Assembly: GCF_020382885.2 (NCBI RefSeq)
Contig: NC_058512.1
Coordinates: 441,001-505,000 of the forward strand
DNA length: 64,000 bases
Origin: Scatophagus argus
Taxonomy: Eukaryota; Chordata; Actinopteri; Scatophagidae
Direction: 5' to 3'
In this document: in pieces, positions 22,601-34,700 of the stretch
Layout of the letters: each line of letters opens with the position of its first letter
Numbering within the stretch: position 1 is the stretch's first letter
Translations under genes and position numbers: made by a program
Notes under the pieces: generated by a model
Seen by the model: the letters and a program-made list of their open reading frames with translations, nothing else
Told to the model about the DNA's origin: nothing
Databases searched by the model: none

Positions 22601-25600
22601 ATGAATGCTGGGACACAAGGACTTCAAGTGAAACGAGTTCACTCGAGGAAGAGGTCGAGGGACAGCCTGAAGAGTCACCTGACACCAGCCAAGAAGAGAG
22701 GAGGGGACACCTGTTCACAGCCATGTCCCCAAAACAGGAGGCCTAGCAGCATCATGGCCGATGGACAAGCTGCTGAGGTACACTGAAGTCCAAACGTTGA
22801 TCTAAAGCAGAAAGGATGATTAGTAATTGCTTGAATAATTGTTATTATTATTTATCATAAGCAAAATGCTAAGAATAATCAGGTTCCAGCTTCTTTAATG
22901 TGATTGGTTACTAGTTTTCTCTGTCTTTTGTCATATTGAACTGAAGGTCCAATGAAAGAAACATGAATGAAAGTCAACCATTTTACTGTTATGTAAGACA
23001 AAGAACGCCATCAGATCCTCAAGTGTGAGAAACTGGAACTGACCTCAGACTGCTATGATGCATCAGCCATTTTCTGAAGTAACTTGAATCAGCTGTTGGT
23101 TGCGGTTTCAGCCCCACGCTGGCTAACAGTCCTGTGTTCTGTGTTCAGTATTGCAGCGACACTGATTTATTTGGGGACTACGACAGTATCCTGGAGGACA
23201 GCTCTGTGTTGGCAAAGCTGGACGATGTAGAACAAAACGAAAGGCGACGTGACATCCAGCCTTCAGCCAATGTGGCGGATCAGCTGGACTTAACGCCTCT
23301 GCGGCCGTCCAAAGATGTCGCCTGGAAACAGTCCTGTAGAGACATTCTCACCGACTCCATCTTAGACAGCCTCGCAGACGAACCCTTGGAGGACTTAGCT
23401 TCCAGTCAGCAACAGTTTCAAGACCAAGTTCTCCAGAATGCAAAGAGGAGCAGGCTGCAGGGCGGAGGTAAAACCTCTATGCCTTTTAGAAACACTGACT
23501 GGACCCCTGAGGTTGGAACAGAAGCAAACGTGGAGGCTCAAACCACGAGGCCGACCAAAGTGAGAAGGAGCGTGGCGGATCAGCTGAAGAGGACGATGGT
23601 ATGCAATGCAGCAGCTCCGTCCAGCGTCTCACGGACCGTCGGGTTAAAAGAAGCTGTGGTGTCTGAGGAGATCAGTGTCGCCATGCAGGCCATGGAAACT
23701 GTATCTGCTGAGACAACTGACCTGGGGCCTTTCTTTGGACTCCCCACCAAAGTGAAGGATTTGATGCACAAACTGAGAGGAATCAAGACTTTATATGGTG
23801 ATTCACCATTTTGTGATCAGTAGATCAACTTAATCTCATTAAATTCACTGTTAAAGAAAAAAACCCAAAACGTTCCAGCTTTTGTAATGTGAGGTTCTGC
23901 TTTTCTGATGATTAGTGGAATCTCTTGGACAGGACAGAACAAGATATTTTGAAGATGTCACTTTGCATTGTGGGAAGATTTTTTTGGCTGCTCTTCACTT
24001 TTTTCTGGTGTTTTTTTTAGAAGCGTTTTTAGACTAATCGATCATTGAAATTAACGGCTATTTTATTATTTACCCACATCGATCCAGTTGGATTGTAATG
24101 ATTCTGAAACTACAGCAGCAATACAAAATCTTCAGAGTTTCAAAACTGCAAAAAAGAAAACATTTTCTCCTCAAACCGGAGTCTGAGCTGAGAGCTGAAC
24201 GCCCTCTGCGTGATGCGTTCAGGGACTGCTGGTAAAACAAACTAAAACAACTGAACCCACCCAGGGATTTGGAGAATCTTCACGTATCTACGTATAGCCC
24301 ACTCATCGTTTACTAAATGTCAAAGGAAAATGAAAGTCCGACGCAAGGTGACGTCTTCAAACGTCTCGTTTTGTCCAGCCAACAGTCCAAAACCCAAAGA
24401 GATTCAGTTCACTGAATCACATAAATGATTGACCAGGACCAGACACCAGACTGCTCCTTTAGGTGGATGTTGCTTCAGACAGAGAACAACAGTCTTCCTT
24501 TCTTTTTGCAGACTGGCAGGAGACGTGTTTGAACCTGGACTGTGTTCAGGAGAGGAAGAATCTGATCTACTCGCTGCCCACCAGCGGAGGGAAGACTCTT
24601 GTTGCAGAGATCCTCATCCTCCGAGAGCTGCTGTGCAGGAAGAAAGACTGTCTGTTCATCTTACCGTACATCTCACTGGTGCAGGAGAAGGTAACTGAAG
24701 GAAAGCCAGTGAAAAGCTTCAGCATTAGTTTGTCAGCTGAAAGGCCAATCCAGTCCTGCTGCACTTTATGTCCATGTGTTATTTGTACGTTCATAGGGAA
24801 GAGAAGAAGGCCCAGCATAGAGACTTGCGGGACACCTGTCCACACCTTCTTGAACAATGTTGAACTACCACTTGGTCATTTTGCAGGTTCGTGGGCTAGC
24901 GAGCTTCGGCCTGGAGCTGGACTTCATGGTGGAGGAGTACGCTGGCAGTAAGGGCAAGTTTCCTCCAGTGAAGAGAAGAAGCAAGGCATCGCTTTACGTC
25001 GCTACGATAGAGAAAGCCCACAGCCTGGTCAACTCCCTGATAGAGAGCAGCAGGATGGAAAACCTGGGGCTGGTGGTGGTGGACGAGGTGAAAGCAGCCG
25101 TCTGTTGGAATGAAAGCTGAGATGGGAAACGTGGAGGTGGGAGGTTTAATGTCAACTTGTCTTCCACCCACAGCTTCACATGTTGGGTGATGGCAGCAGA
25201 GGGGCTCTTATTGAAATGACTCTGGCCAAAGTCCTCTACGTGAGCAGTAAGTTTCACTTTAATCCCAGACGTCCTGTTGAACCTTTTGAACCTGCTGGAT
25301 GAAAAATCTGCATTTTTTTTTTTCAGAGACGACTCAGATTATTGGGATGAGCGCCACTCTGGGAAACATTGACGACCTGCAGACGTTTTTAAAGGCTGAA
25401 AATTACACCAACGACTTCAGGCCTGTAGGTGATGTTAAACTGTTAAATACTGTCTGCTGATGCTGCATTTCAGTGTCGACGAAACCCCAAAGCAACACTG
25501 AATTTATCCAGCGAGTGCTGCGTGTGTACGTACGTGCGTGTGTGTGTCATAATGACCCAAGCTGCTCACCTGTTGTTCTCCGTTCAGGTTCAGCTGAAGG

Positions 25601-28600
25601 AGTTCGTTAAACTGAACGACACAATTTACGAAGTTGACGCGAAGGAGGAGGATTGTTTCCGCTTCTCACGTCTTCTCAACTTCAAAGTAAGTTCGGTGTT
25701 CCCGCGCTGTGTTTGAATAGCGAGCGCACTCAGCAGGACGGCAGGCGGAGTCCTCCCTCAGTCTGGTTTGTGTCTGTTATAAAGTCAGGACATTTGGAGT
25801 TTATTGTAAAGCCTGAGATAAAACTCTGGCAGCAGGACTGCCTGACTGAGACTTTGGGATGAATCCCTCAGCAGCTTATGGAAGGAGAAGCAGCACACAG
25901 GGCAGATTGCAAACAACTAACAGCAACTGTTTGCAAACAGGTATAATAAGAAGATACACGAAGATAATAAGAAAGATAAGTTATTGCACAGTGAGTGGCT
26001 CCACTCCTTCCCTTCTGTCCTCTGTCCCCGCTTGTACCCGATTTCCTCCTCCTCCCCCCAAGTGAGGAGCTGTAGGGCCTGATGGCATGAGGGACAAAGA
26101 AGGTCCAAGTCTGTTGGTCCTTCAGTCTTTCACTGAACAGGCTCCACTGGTTGCTACTGACGGTGTGCAGGGGGTGGCTGGCATTGTCCGTAATGTCCAG
26201 CAGTTTGTCCAGTGTCCTCCTCTCTGCCACCGTCAGCAGAGAGTCCAGCTTCATGCCGCCCACAGAGCCACAGGCCCGCCTGATCGGCTTATCCAGTCTG
26301 GACGTGTCCTTCTCGGATGTGCTGCCCCCCCAGGCCCACCACAGTGTAAAAGAGGACACTGGAAACCACAGACCGGTAAAACATCCACAGCAGTTTGCTG
26401 CAGATGTTGAAAGACCGCAGTCTTAGGAAGTACAACCTGCTTTGTGTCTTCCCATACAGGTGGCTGGTGTGTGCTGTCCAGTCCAGTTCATTATCCAGCC
26501 ACAGCCCGAGGTATTTGTATGACTCCACAGCCTCCACCTCAGCTCCCTCTAGCAGGACTGGTCGCGGTCTTGGTCTGGACCTCCCAAAGTCAATGACCAG
26601 ATCCTCCGTCTTAGCAGTGTTGAGCTGCAGGTAGTTGGTGTGACAACAGGCAGCAAAGTCCCCCACCGGACTCCGATACTCCTCCTCTCTGTCATCCTGC
26701 ATCCTGCTGTGTAAAACGATGCTCATGTCTGATCTCTGTGACCTCAGTACTCGAGTGCGATGCAGAAGATGGACCCGGATCACGTCATCGCTCTGGTGAC
26801 TGAAGTCATCCCGACTCACTCGTGTCTGGTGTTCTGCCCCACCAAGAAGAACTGTGAGAACGTCGCAGGGATGATCTGCAAATATCTGAAAGAGTAAGTG
26901 AAGGACGGGACTGTTGTGTTCTGCTCTGCCGTCGACTCTCACTGACTGTGGCCTCCTGCAGGGAGTTCCTGAGGCACCGGGAGGCGGAGAAGGCCGTCCT
27001 CCTCAGGGAGCTGAGGGCCAGCGGGGGCGGCGCTTTGTGTCCCGTCCTCAGGAGGACTGTGCCCTACGGCTTGGCCTACCACCACAGCGGACTGACCTCA
27101 GAGGAGAGGAAACTGGTGGAGGAGGCCTACTCCAACGGGGTGCTCTGTCTCCTCAGCTGCACCTCCACCCTGGCAGCAGGGATCAACCTACCTGCCCGCA
27201 GGTTTGATATTAACTGGGCAAAAGTCACAGCTTTTAATAGAAATTGTGTTTGTCTCTCACTACATTGTGCTTGTCAAGCAAATTAGAAACAAACGTTTGA
27301 AATATCACAAAAGACAAAATGCGGACTCGGCCTGTTTCCATAACCGGTCGAACTGGTGAATAAACTGGGCTACACAAAGCGTGGCGGTACGGACGGGTGA
27401 CGTCCGTCCTCTTCCTCTGAACCACCACAGGACCCCAGTTAACCACGGGAAACAAACCATTTCCTGGTCCCATTCGAACTGGGCTGTGAATTACACATAA
27501 GATCATTAGGACTTGGTGAAGTACCAAGTACTGCTGTTACTGCAAGTGAGTAGCTGTTTGCTGTGAGTTTAAAGTTTAAAATCTCCACACTGATGGACAG
27601 AAGTGTCAAGTGTAAACGGGCTGAACGGACCCTGGACTGATGCTTTGATCTGCTACCAGCCTGACAGGCAGTCTGATCCTGAGTGTGTCTCTTCATCTGT
27701 TTGGATCAGAGTGATTCTGCGCTCGCCATACGTGGCCACGGACTTCCTGAAGAGGAGCCAGTACAAGCAGATGGTGGGTCGAGCCGGTCGAGCTGGGATC
27801 GACTCTGTGGGAGAGAGCATCCTCATCCTGCAGGACAAGGACAGAAACATGGTGAGGAGCCTGGTTCTCCTAACACGTGGACGCACGTCAGGTCAGTTGG
27901 ACCGGGTCAGTTGGACCGGGTCTGTTCCAGTTCAGGGAGCTGAGGAGCAGCTCAATAAAGGAGTCCGCAGTGGGATGACGTTGTTTGTGAACCAGTCACT
28001 TCTCTGAACAGGATTTTATTTGGGCTCTTCTTTGTATGTTGACCTTCTTGCTGTGTTTTTCAGGCTAAATCACTTGTGTGTGCCCCGATGGAAAACTGCT
28101 ACAGCAACCTGCTGCACGACGGGGGGAAGTGCCTGCAGAGTCTCATCCTGTCGCTTGTAGGATTAAATGTAAATGCCCTCCTCATGTGCACACCTGAGCA
28201 CCTTAACACGTAGTCTCCTCATCTTAAAGTTGCGTGGGCGCACGGGAGTCACAGGTGTGTTTTGTTGCAGATCACCTCCTCTGTGGATCAGGTGATTGAC
28301 TTCCTGAGTGGGACGCTGCTGTACGTCCAGCAGAGGCACCTGTGTGTGGAGACGAGTCTGTGGGACGTGGTGCGGCGGTGCGTCAACCTCCTGAAGGACA
28401 AAGATCTCATCACGGTGAACGCACAGCCACACGGTCAGACTCTGCAGGTCACCAAGCTGGGAAAGGCTACGTACAAAGGTGAGTCAGGTCCGCACACTCA
28501 GGTGAATCCTTTAGGCGAGCACTGTGGCTGTGGGTGTTAAAGGGCAGTCCTGCTGGCTCTGAACGTGTGTCTGTTTTTACACTTTTGGTGTGTAAATGAT

Positions 28601-30681
28601 TCATACTGGCCACAAGTGTTGGAACTGGTCCGGCGGACCTGTAGGTCGCCTTTCCAAGAGTTTTACTTCCGGCTTGTCTGAGAACCTTTTGCTTTGGGTG
28701 AAATGAACGGTTTTGTCAGTGTGAGTGAGTTGTATACATCTGGTGCATGTGACTCGTCTCCGCCTGTCGTCCTCAGGCTCGGTGGACCTGACCTTCAGTG
28801 ACGTGCTGTACAGAGACCTCTCTAAAGGTCTGGACGGTCTGCTGCTCAACAGCTGCCTCCACCTGGTCTACCTGGTCACACCATACGACATGATTTCACA
28901 GTGCAAGCCCGACTGGATGACGTACTTCAGACAGGTACGCAGTCACTGTGAGACCTCGGGAAGTCTCCGTCCCACAGCTCCGTCAGGTGGACTGAAGCAG
29001 CTGCTTTTGTTGTGCTGTTTCAGTTCACCCTGCTGTCGGCGGCAGAGCAGAGGATGTCTGCGGTTGTCGGGGTGCCTGAGAGTTTCATCGCTAGAAAAGC
29101 TGCAGGACAGACGGTGAAGAAGGTGAGCCACACCTGAAGTACTAACTTGTGGGTACTCAATGATTAAATTCAAACCAACAGCAGGTGGACACAAATGAAT
29201 TCAGAGTCGTTTCCAGCTGTTGTCTCCCGCATGAAACAGGATGTTGAAATTCCTTAGTGTCTCCTGGCGGCGCTGTGTGATGTCTGATGTCCTCAAGTGA
29301 TGTCACTTTAGTTAAAGTTACTCATTTGAAGGATTTTAACTGAAATGCCTCCACCTTAAAGGTTCGGTTAGTTAAGTTAACCTCACCAGTCAGGTTAATG
29401 TTTGACGGGCGGATTTATAAGTCTGCTTAACCCTTCTGTGATTTTAAATGTTAGAAGTTGTGTCCTCCGGGGGCTGACTGTCTCATGGTCTCTTCAGAGT
29501 GCAGGAAGTGTGTAGTTCAGTTTTTGCTTCCGTTTGGTTGCTGTGAAGTGACGGTGGCTCACGTCCCGGTTGTGATTGACTGCTGTGTTTCAGGGCGTGG
29601 ACATGGAGGCGGTGGGCCGGATGTATTTGGCTCTGGTGCTCTTCGGTTTACTGAAGGAGACAAACCTGTGGAGCATCGCCGACAAGTTCCAGCTGAGCCG
29701 GGGTTTCGTCCAGACTCTGGTCAACTCCTCCTCGGCCTTTTGCTCCTGCGTCCTGCACTTCGCAGAGGTGTCGCCTGCCTCCACCCTGTCTGTCTGTCAC
29801 ACTGCCTGGTCTCAGGTCTGGTAAAGTGATAACAGCTTGTTCCGTTGTGTGTGTGATCAGGAGCTGGAGGAGTTTTGGCCTTACAAAGCTCTGCTGACGG
29901 AGCTGACGCGAAGGCTGAGTTACTGTGTGAAGGCTGAGCTCATCCCTCTGATGGAGGTGGCTGGAGTCATGGAGGTCAGTGTGGAGCGGGAAGTCGCTCC
30001 AAACCGGGATGAGGACTAAACACACATTTTCAACTAAACTCCATTAGTCCATCAAGAGAAAATTAATCACAAAGTACAATGACGTGTACACACATTAAAA
30101 CATTTGCTGCTTGAGGTTTCTGCATTTAGATTTTCTGCTTGTAAATATGATTTTTATGTGTTCTGGACTGTTGGTCTGACAAGACATCTGATAAAGTCGG
30201 TAAAGATCCTGGGGAAACCTGCTGGACATTTTATTGACTAATCATCTGATTTGTGTCCATCATCTGACTCCTTTCCTCTCACAAGTGTAATGATATCCGG
30301 TGAGTTTCCTGCAGTTGTCTGTGTTTGGTCCCTGCAGTCTCGAGCGAAGCAGCTGTATAACGCCGGCTATAAGACGCTGACTCACCTGGCCAACGCTGAT
30401 CCCGCCGTTCTCTCCAAGGCCATAGAAAACCTTTACAGGAAACAGGCCAATCAGATAGTGGCCTCTGCTAAAGTGAGTGTCATGCTGACCTGTCGTCTGT
30501 AGTTCACGGCTTTCAGGATAAGCTGGTGATTAACATAAATGGTTTGTCCATCAGATGATGTCTCTGTGTGTTGCAGATGCTAGTGAATGAAAAAGCTGCA
30601 GCTCTTCAGGAGGAAGTGGACGATCTGCTGACGATCCCTTCAGATCTGCCCACGCTGTTAAGAACTGAACAACTCATCTGA
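22601..30681 (+). CDS. helq: Helicase POLQ-like (HELQ)
   Basis: A nuclear superfamily-2 3'-5' DNA helicase (Ski2-like, related to the POLQ helicase domain) acting in replication-fork and crosslink repair with RAD51 paralogues. Eighteen exons: 22601-22777, 23149-23797, 24512-24690, 24887-25087, 25174-25246, 25327-25424, 25588-25686, 26748-26893, 26962-27201, 27710-27851, 28064-28168, 28271-28478, 28777-28934, 29024-29122, 29594-29767, 29861-29974, 30338-30472 and 30577-30681. The total is 3102 nt and 1033 aa (human 1101). The ATG at 22601 is the first in frame with a sensible N-terminus. The N-terminal 275 residues diverge except LFGDYDS and [11 protein letters not shown]. Walker A is PTSGGKT (about 298-304), motif II is DELH (401-404, split across exons 4 and 5), motif III is GMSATL, motif IV is LVFCPTKKN, and motif VI is [13 protein letters not shown] (638-650). 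The C-terminal HhH-like part reads [16 protein letters not shown]. Confidence 0.96.
24775..24860 (-). mobile_element. Reverse-transcriptase relic in helq intron 3
   Basis: Read antisense, the 196-bp intron between helq exons 3 and 4 encodes [14 protein letters not shown]. This is a decayed match to the RT signature GVPQGSVLGPLLF of LINE or retroviral-type reverse transcriptases. Only this fragment remains and flanking sequence is unrecognisable. The family cannot be assigned from so little. Confidence 0.5.
25870..26735 (-). mobile_element. 5'-truncated LINE (L2/CR1/Rex1-type) in helq intron 7
   Basis: Antisense to helq, this is the C-terminal part of a non-LTR retrotransposon ORF2. Residue blocks are [10 protein letters not shown]-like (here [10 protein letters not shown]), [39 protein letters not shown] and [16 protein letters not shown]. 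After one frameshift come [39 protein letters not shown] and the terminal HAIRPYSSS block. The shift is at the C7 run near 26325-26332. The endonuclease and the N-terminal RT motifs are missing. It stops about 12 bp short of the exon 8 acceptor (26747) and accounts for most of the 1.06 kb intron. Confidence 0.88.
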
Positions 30682-30739
30682 CTTCTTTTTATTTTCTTTG
30701 TAGTTTTTTATTGTTTCGTCTGTTTGAAGTGCACATCTT

Positions 30740-30745
30740 ATTAAA
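30740..30745 (+). terminator. Possible helq polyadenylation signal
   Basis: ATTAAA lies 59 bp after the helq stop codon, followed by a GT-rich patch. Confidence 0.5.
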
Positions 30746-31771
30746 ATAATGTACAAAAGTCAGACTCGGCTTCATTTATTGTGGCAGTCAGTGATGTGAA
30801 GACCGTTAGCCGCACACCATCGACTCCATCAGTCAGCAGCTGATGCAGCAGCTCAAACTTAGCTTCAGCTCCATGCTAACTTAGCCTCACGCTAACTTAA
30901 CCTCATGCTAACGTCAGTGTTTCATCGTCACTAAATCAAAAAAGGACACAACTCACAAACTGGTTTTATGTAGAGATTATTTGTTATTAAATATTTGTAT
31001 CTGCTAACATTTGTTAGTCATACAGTTTACAGAGAGAGAATTGCGCAATTATGCTAAGCTAATTTAACCAGATGTTATCAACATAACATCTGGCATTTTG
31101 AAGTACGTTGTGTGTTTGGTTTTTTTTAAGTGAAATCCAATCCAAAATCTTCCAAACTCGGATAAGTCAGCTGTACTCCGTATCACCTTTTAACCCTGAA
31201 CAGTTCAGGTGTTAGCATGCTAATGTTAATGCAGCCAGGTGTTCCAGTTAGTCACGCCTTAATATCTTCATATACGCACATTTGTTCAGTTTTATCTTTT
31301 CACCTCTAAAAGTTAGCTTGCGATGCTACGATGACTTCCTGTTTACGCAGCTCGCTCCTGATTGGACAGAGCTGATTGGTGCTGACTGGTGCTCAGATTA
31401 ACCCTCAGTTCCTTTACCTGTTTCTTGTTAGAAAGGTGAACCACAGTGAGGTGATGATCACCTGTTGTGTTCTGTACAGGTAAAGGACGGAGACACCAGG
31501 ACAAAATCCCCGTCAAAGCAGCTGCACTGAGAAACAATCTGGTTTCCATGTGGTCGGAGTACGTTAAATAGTTTATTCACACATGCCCTCTGCTGTATTT
31601 AATATCATTAAACTTAAAACAAATGTCACAGTGTCACGGCCTTGTTTATTATTCACAGCCTCTGCCGGACCGGTGTGGAGTCCGAGCGGAGCGTCGTCCC
31701 GGACATGTTCCGGCTCCGCTCCGGTGTGAACGGCGTGCAGGCAGGAGGAAGCCGTGCAGGAAGTGTTGAGC
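30746..31771. other. Intergenic region between helq and hpse
   Basis: It carries several GCTAAC/GTTAGC words (30840-30920, 31210-31225) and no gene. The DNA just before hpse (31660-31771) is CpG-rich and is the probable hpse promoter or leader. Confidence 0.55.
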
Positions 31772-34700
31772 ATGTGTCGGAGCTCTCAGACTCGAGTCAT
31801 GAAGTGCGTCGCGGTGCTGCTGGTTCTGTCTCTGCTCTCCCATCACACCGACGGAGTCCGCATCCTCGACACCCGACATCAGAACCGGAACTCTTCACAC
31901 GTGCTTCTGCTCATGGACCCGTCCGCGGCCATCCGCCGGGTGGATCCGCGCTTTCTGTCCGTCACCATCGATGCCAGCCTGGCTTCAGAGGAGAAGTTCA
32001 TGTTCCTGTTAGGGTGCGTTCTGTCTGTCTGTCTGTCGGTCGGTCGGTGGGACCTTCACTTGAACGTGCTGGTCCGACGGGGGACCAGCACTCAGGACCA
32101 GCGTACGATTTACACATACTTGTACTTCGTCACTTCAGCGTTTTTACCTGAGTACATGTATGTAGTTACTGAGCGGAAGAAAACATGACTGATGTTTTGT
32201 TAAACATGTGCAGAACTACTGATCACATATCAATCGGACTGTGATCAATAGCACAGAGTACTTTTAATGAGGTAATAATAGTGCTACTTTATAACTTGTT
32301 TTCGTATATTAAGTTTCACTTTCTTAAAGTTGGGTTTTCACTTTGAAGTTCTGAAACGAGTTCACGTTCAGCCTCGGAACTGGTTTTAGAAAACACACCG
32401 CAGTCCCAGCTTACCTGTTGTTCTGCTTTGACGGTTTGGCTTTTCCTTCTGCAGGTCTCCAAAGATCAGGACGTTGGCGAGAGCGTTAACTCCAGCCTTT
32501 CTGCGATTTGGGGGGACCAGACAGGACTTCATGGTGTTCAGCCCTCGCAGGCATCAGCCACACTCAGGTTCCACTGCAGGTGAGGCCACCTGTGGAGCTT
32601 TAGACACCCCAGGAGGATTTTGTTATGATTTTTTTGTGCTCGCTTCTTTTGAAATCTGTATTTTCCTTTGTGCTCAGTCCGTCTGTGAACACTGAGGTCT
32701 GAGGTCTGATACAGATCTCATCTGGGATGTCATTTCATATCTGCTTCAGCTGGAAATGAAAACTGTTTTGTACAGTCTGAATGAGACCGAGTCCCGCTGT
32801 CTGTCGTTAGGACAACCCTGTGAGGACCTGGAGCTGCCGTCGTGGCTGGAGGACAGGCTGAAGAGCCAGTGGACAGAGCAACAAGTGATCCTGATGAGGG
32901 AAGAGCGGCAGAGGAAGTACAGAAGAGTGAAGTTCACAGGTACGAGTCCTCCTGGTTTCAGATTTAACCTCAGCACAAAGTAATCCGTCACCTTAAGTCA
33001 CTGACTGTCGTGTCCGCTTTCACGTACTTCTGCTTTACTCGAGTATTTCCATTTTATGCTACTTGTGCTTGTATGATGCTTGTACTCTGTATTGCAGTGC
33101 AATGCCCTGCTTTTCACTCCACCACAGTTACTTTCTGGCTGCCTTGCAGATTACATGCTGCACCAGAGACAGAAGATGATTTTTAGAATCAGTTGATTTT
33201 ATCTCCAGTTGGATAAAAACAACATTTATTCTGAAAATCAGGAAAGTGCTGAACGTGTCGGATAATCAGCCAGACCGATAATCAATCGGTCCGAGTGTAG
33301 AACCTGTAAATACATATGGAATGTGCATTTATTGCCAGAAAATAACTTTCCAAACTTAAATACATCAGATAAATTAAGACTTTTATTCGTATGAGTAAAA
33401 AATAATAAAGTAAAGTAATATTTTAGCTCCAAATCTGTACTTTTGCTCAGGTTTTGGGTGGTTTTCTCACCACAGGAGCTTCTGGATTTCCTTCAGCTTT
33501 GTAATCTGTTAAAGTGTTTTGCTGGGGTCAAAGCTCGGACCACATGCTCCTGTTTGCATCATGAGGAGACTCGTACAGGCGCAGATGTTAACTACACAGC
33601 GTGTGTTTTCACAGCAGGTGTTTATTAGTCCTCTGATCTTCGCATGTCTGTCTTCGCATGTAAACGCTGCTGCCGTCCTCCTGTGGCAGAGTACACTGTG
33701 GACCTGCTGTACTCCTTCACCAACTGCTCCGGGATGGATTTGATCTTCGGGCTCAACGCTCTGCTCAGAACAGCCGACAACACGTGGAACAGCAGCAACG
33801 CCCGCTCGCTGCTGCAGTACTGCGAGTCCCGGCGGTACAGGATGTCCTGGGAGCTGGGAAACGGTACACAACTGCATTTATGTTTCACAGAAAGAAAAGC
33901 TTTGTAAAGCCCATCCGCTCCAGTCAGAGCTTCTCTCTTCTGCTGTTCGGTGCTGCAGTGAAGTTACAGTCACACTGAAACACTGTGGTTTTTATGTGAC
34001 GTCTGAGTTTCACTTTTCAGGAAGTTTTTACGAGTTATTCAGTCTGTTGGGGGAACCGGTTTCTCCAGAAGTCCTGCAGGAAGTGAGACGGCGGAAAGCT
34101 TTTCATTGAGACTTTCAAACAGTCTGAATCAAACCGAATCTCATCCGGTCTGCTTGTCTTCAGAGCCAAACAGCTTTGAGAAGAAGGCGGGGATTCGGGT
34201 GGATGGACGTCAGCTCGGACAGGATTTTGTCCGTCTCAGAGAGATGATGTCAGAATCCAGACTGTACCAGAGCGCTGGACTGTACGGGCCGGACGTCGGT
34301 CAGCCACGAGACCACCGGACTGACTTACTGAAGGGGTGAGCCGGGACACTGCCTCTGCAGAGCCAGTTTAACCTTAAATTCACAGTTTCACATCACACAC
34401 CAGTTCAGGATCAAACGTTCAAAATCTCAACACACACATTTTATGTAGTCATCAGCGACCTCGAAGGGTTTTTTTGAACAGTGCGCTAAGAATCATTTCA
34501 TAAAGCCGTCAGTGAAGTGCGGGTGTCTGCTGACTGTTTGAGATTGTGACGAATGTGAATGCAGGTTCCTGCAGACCGGAGCTGAGGCGGTGGACGCCTG
34601 CACTTGGCACCAGTGAGTCCACCTTCACGTCACCATCAGATCACTTTTATTGATCCCACAGCAGAGGAAAAACATCAAAATGAAACAAGATAAAACTGTT

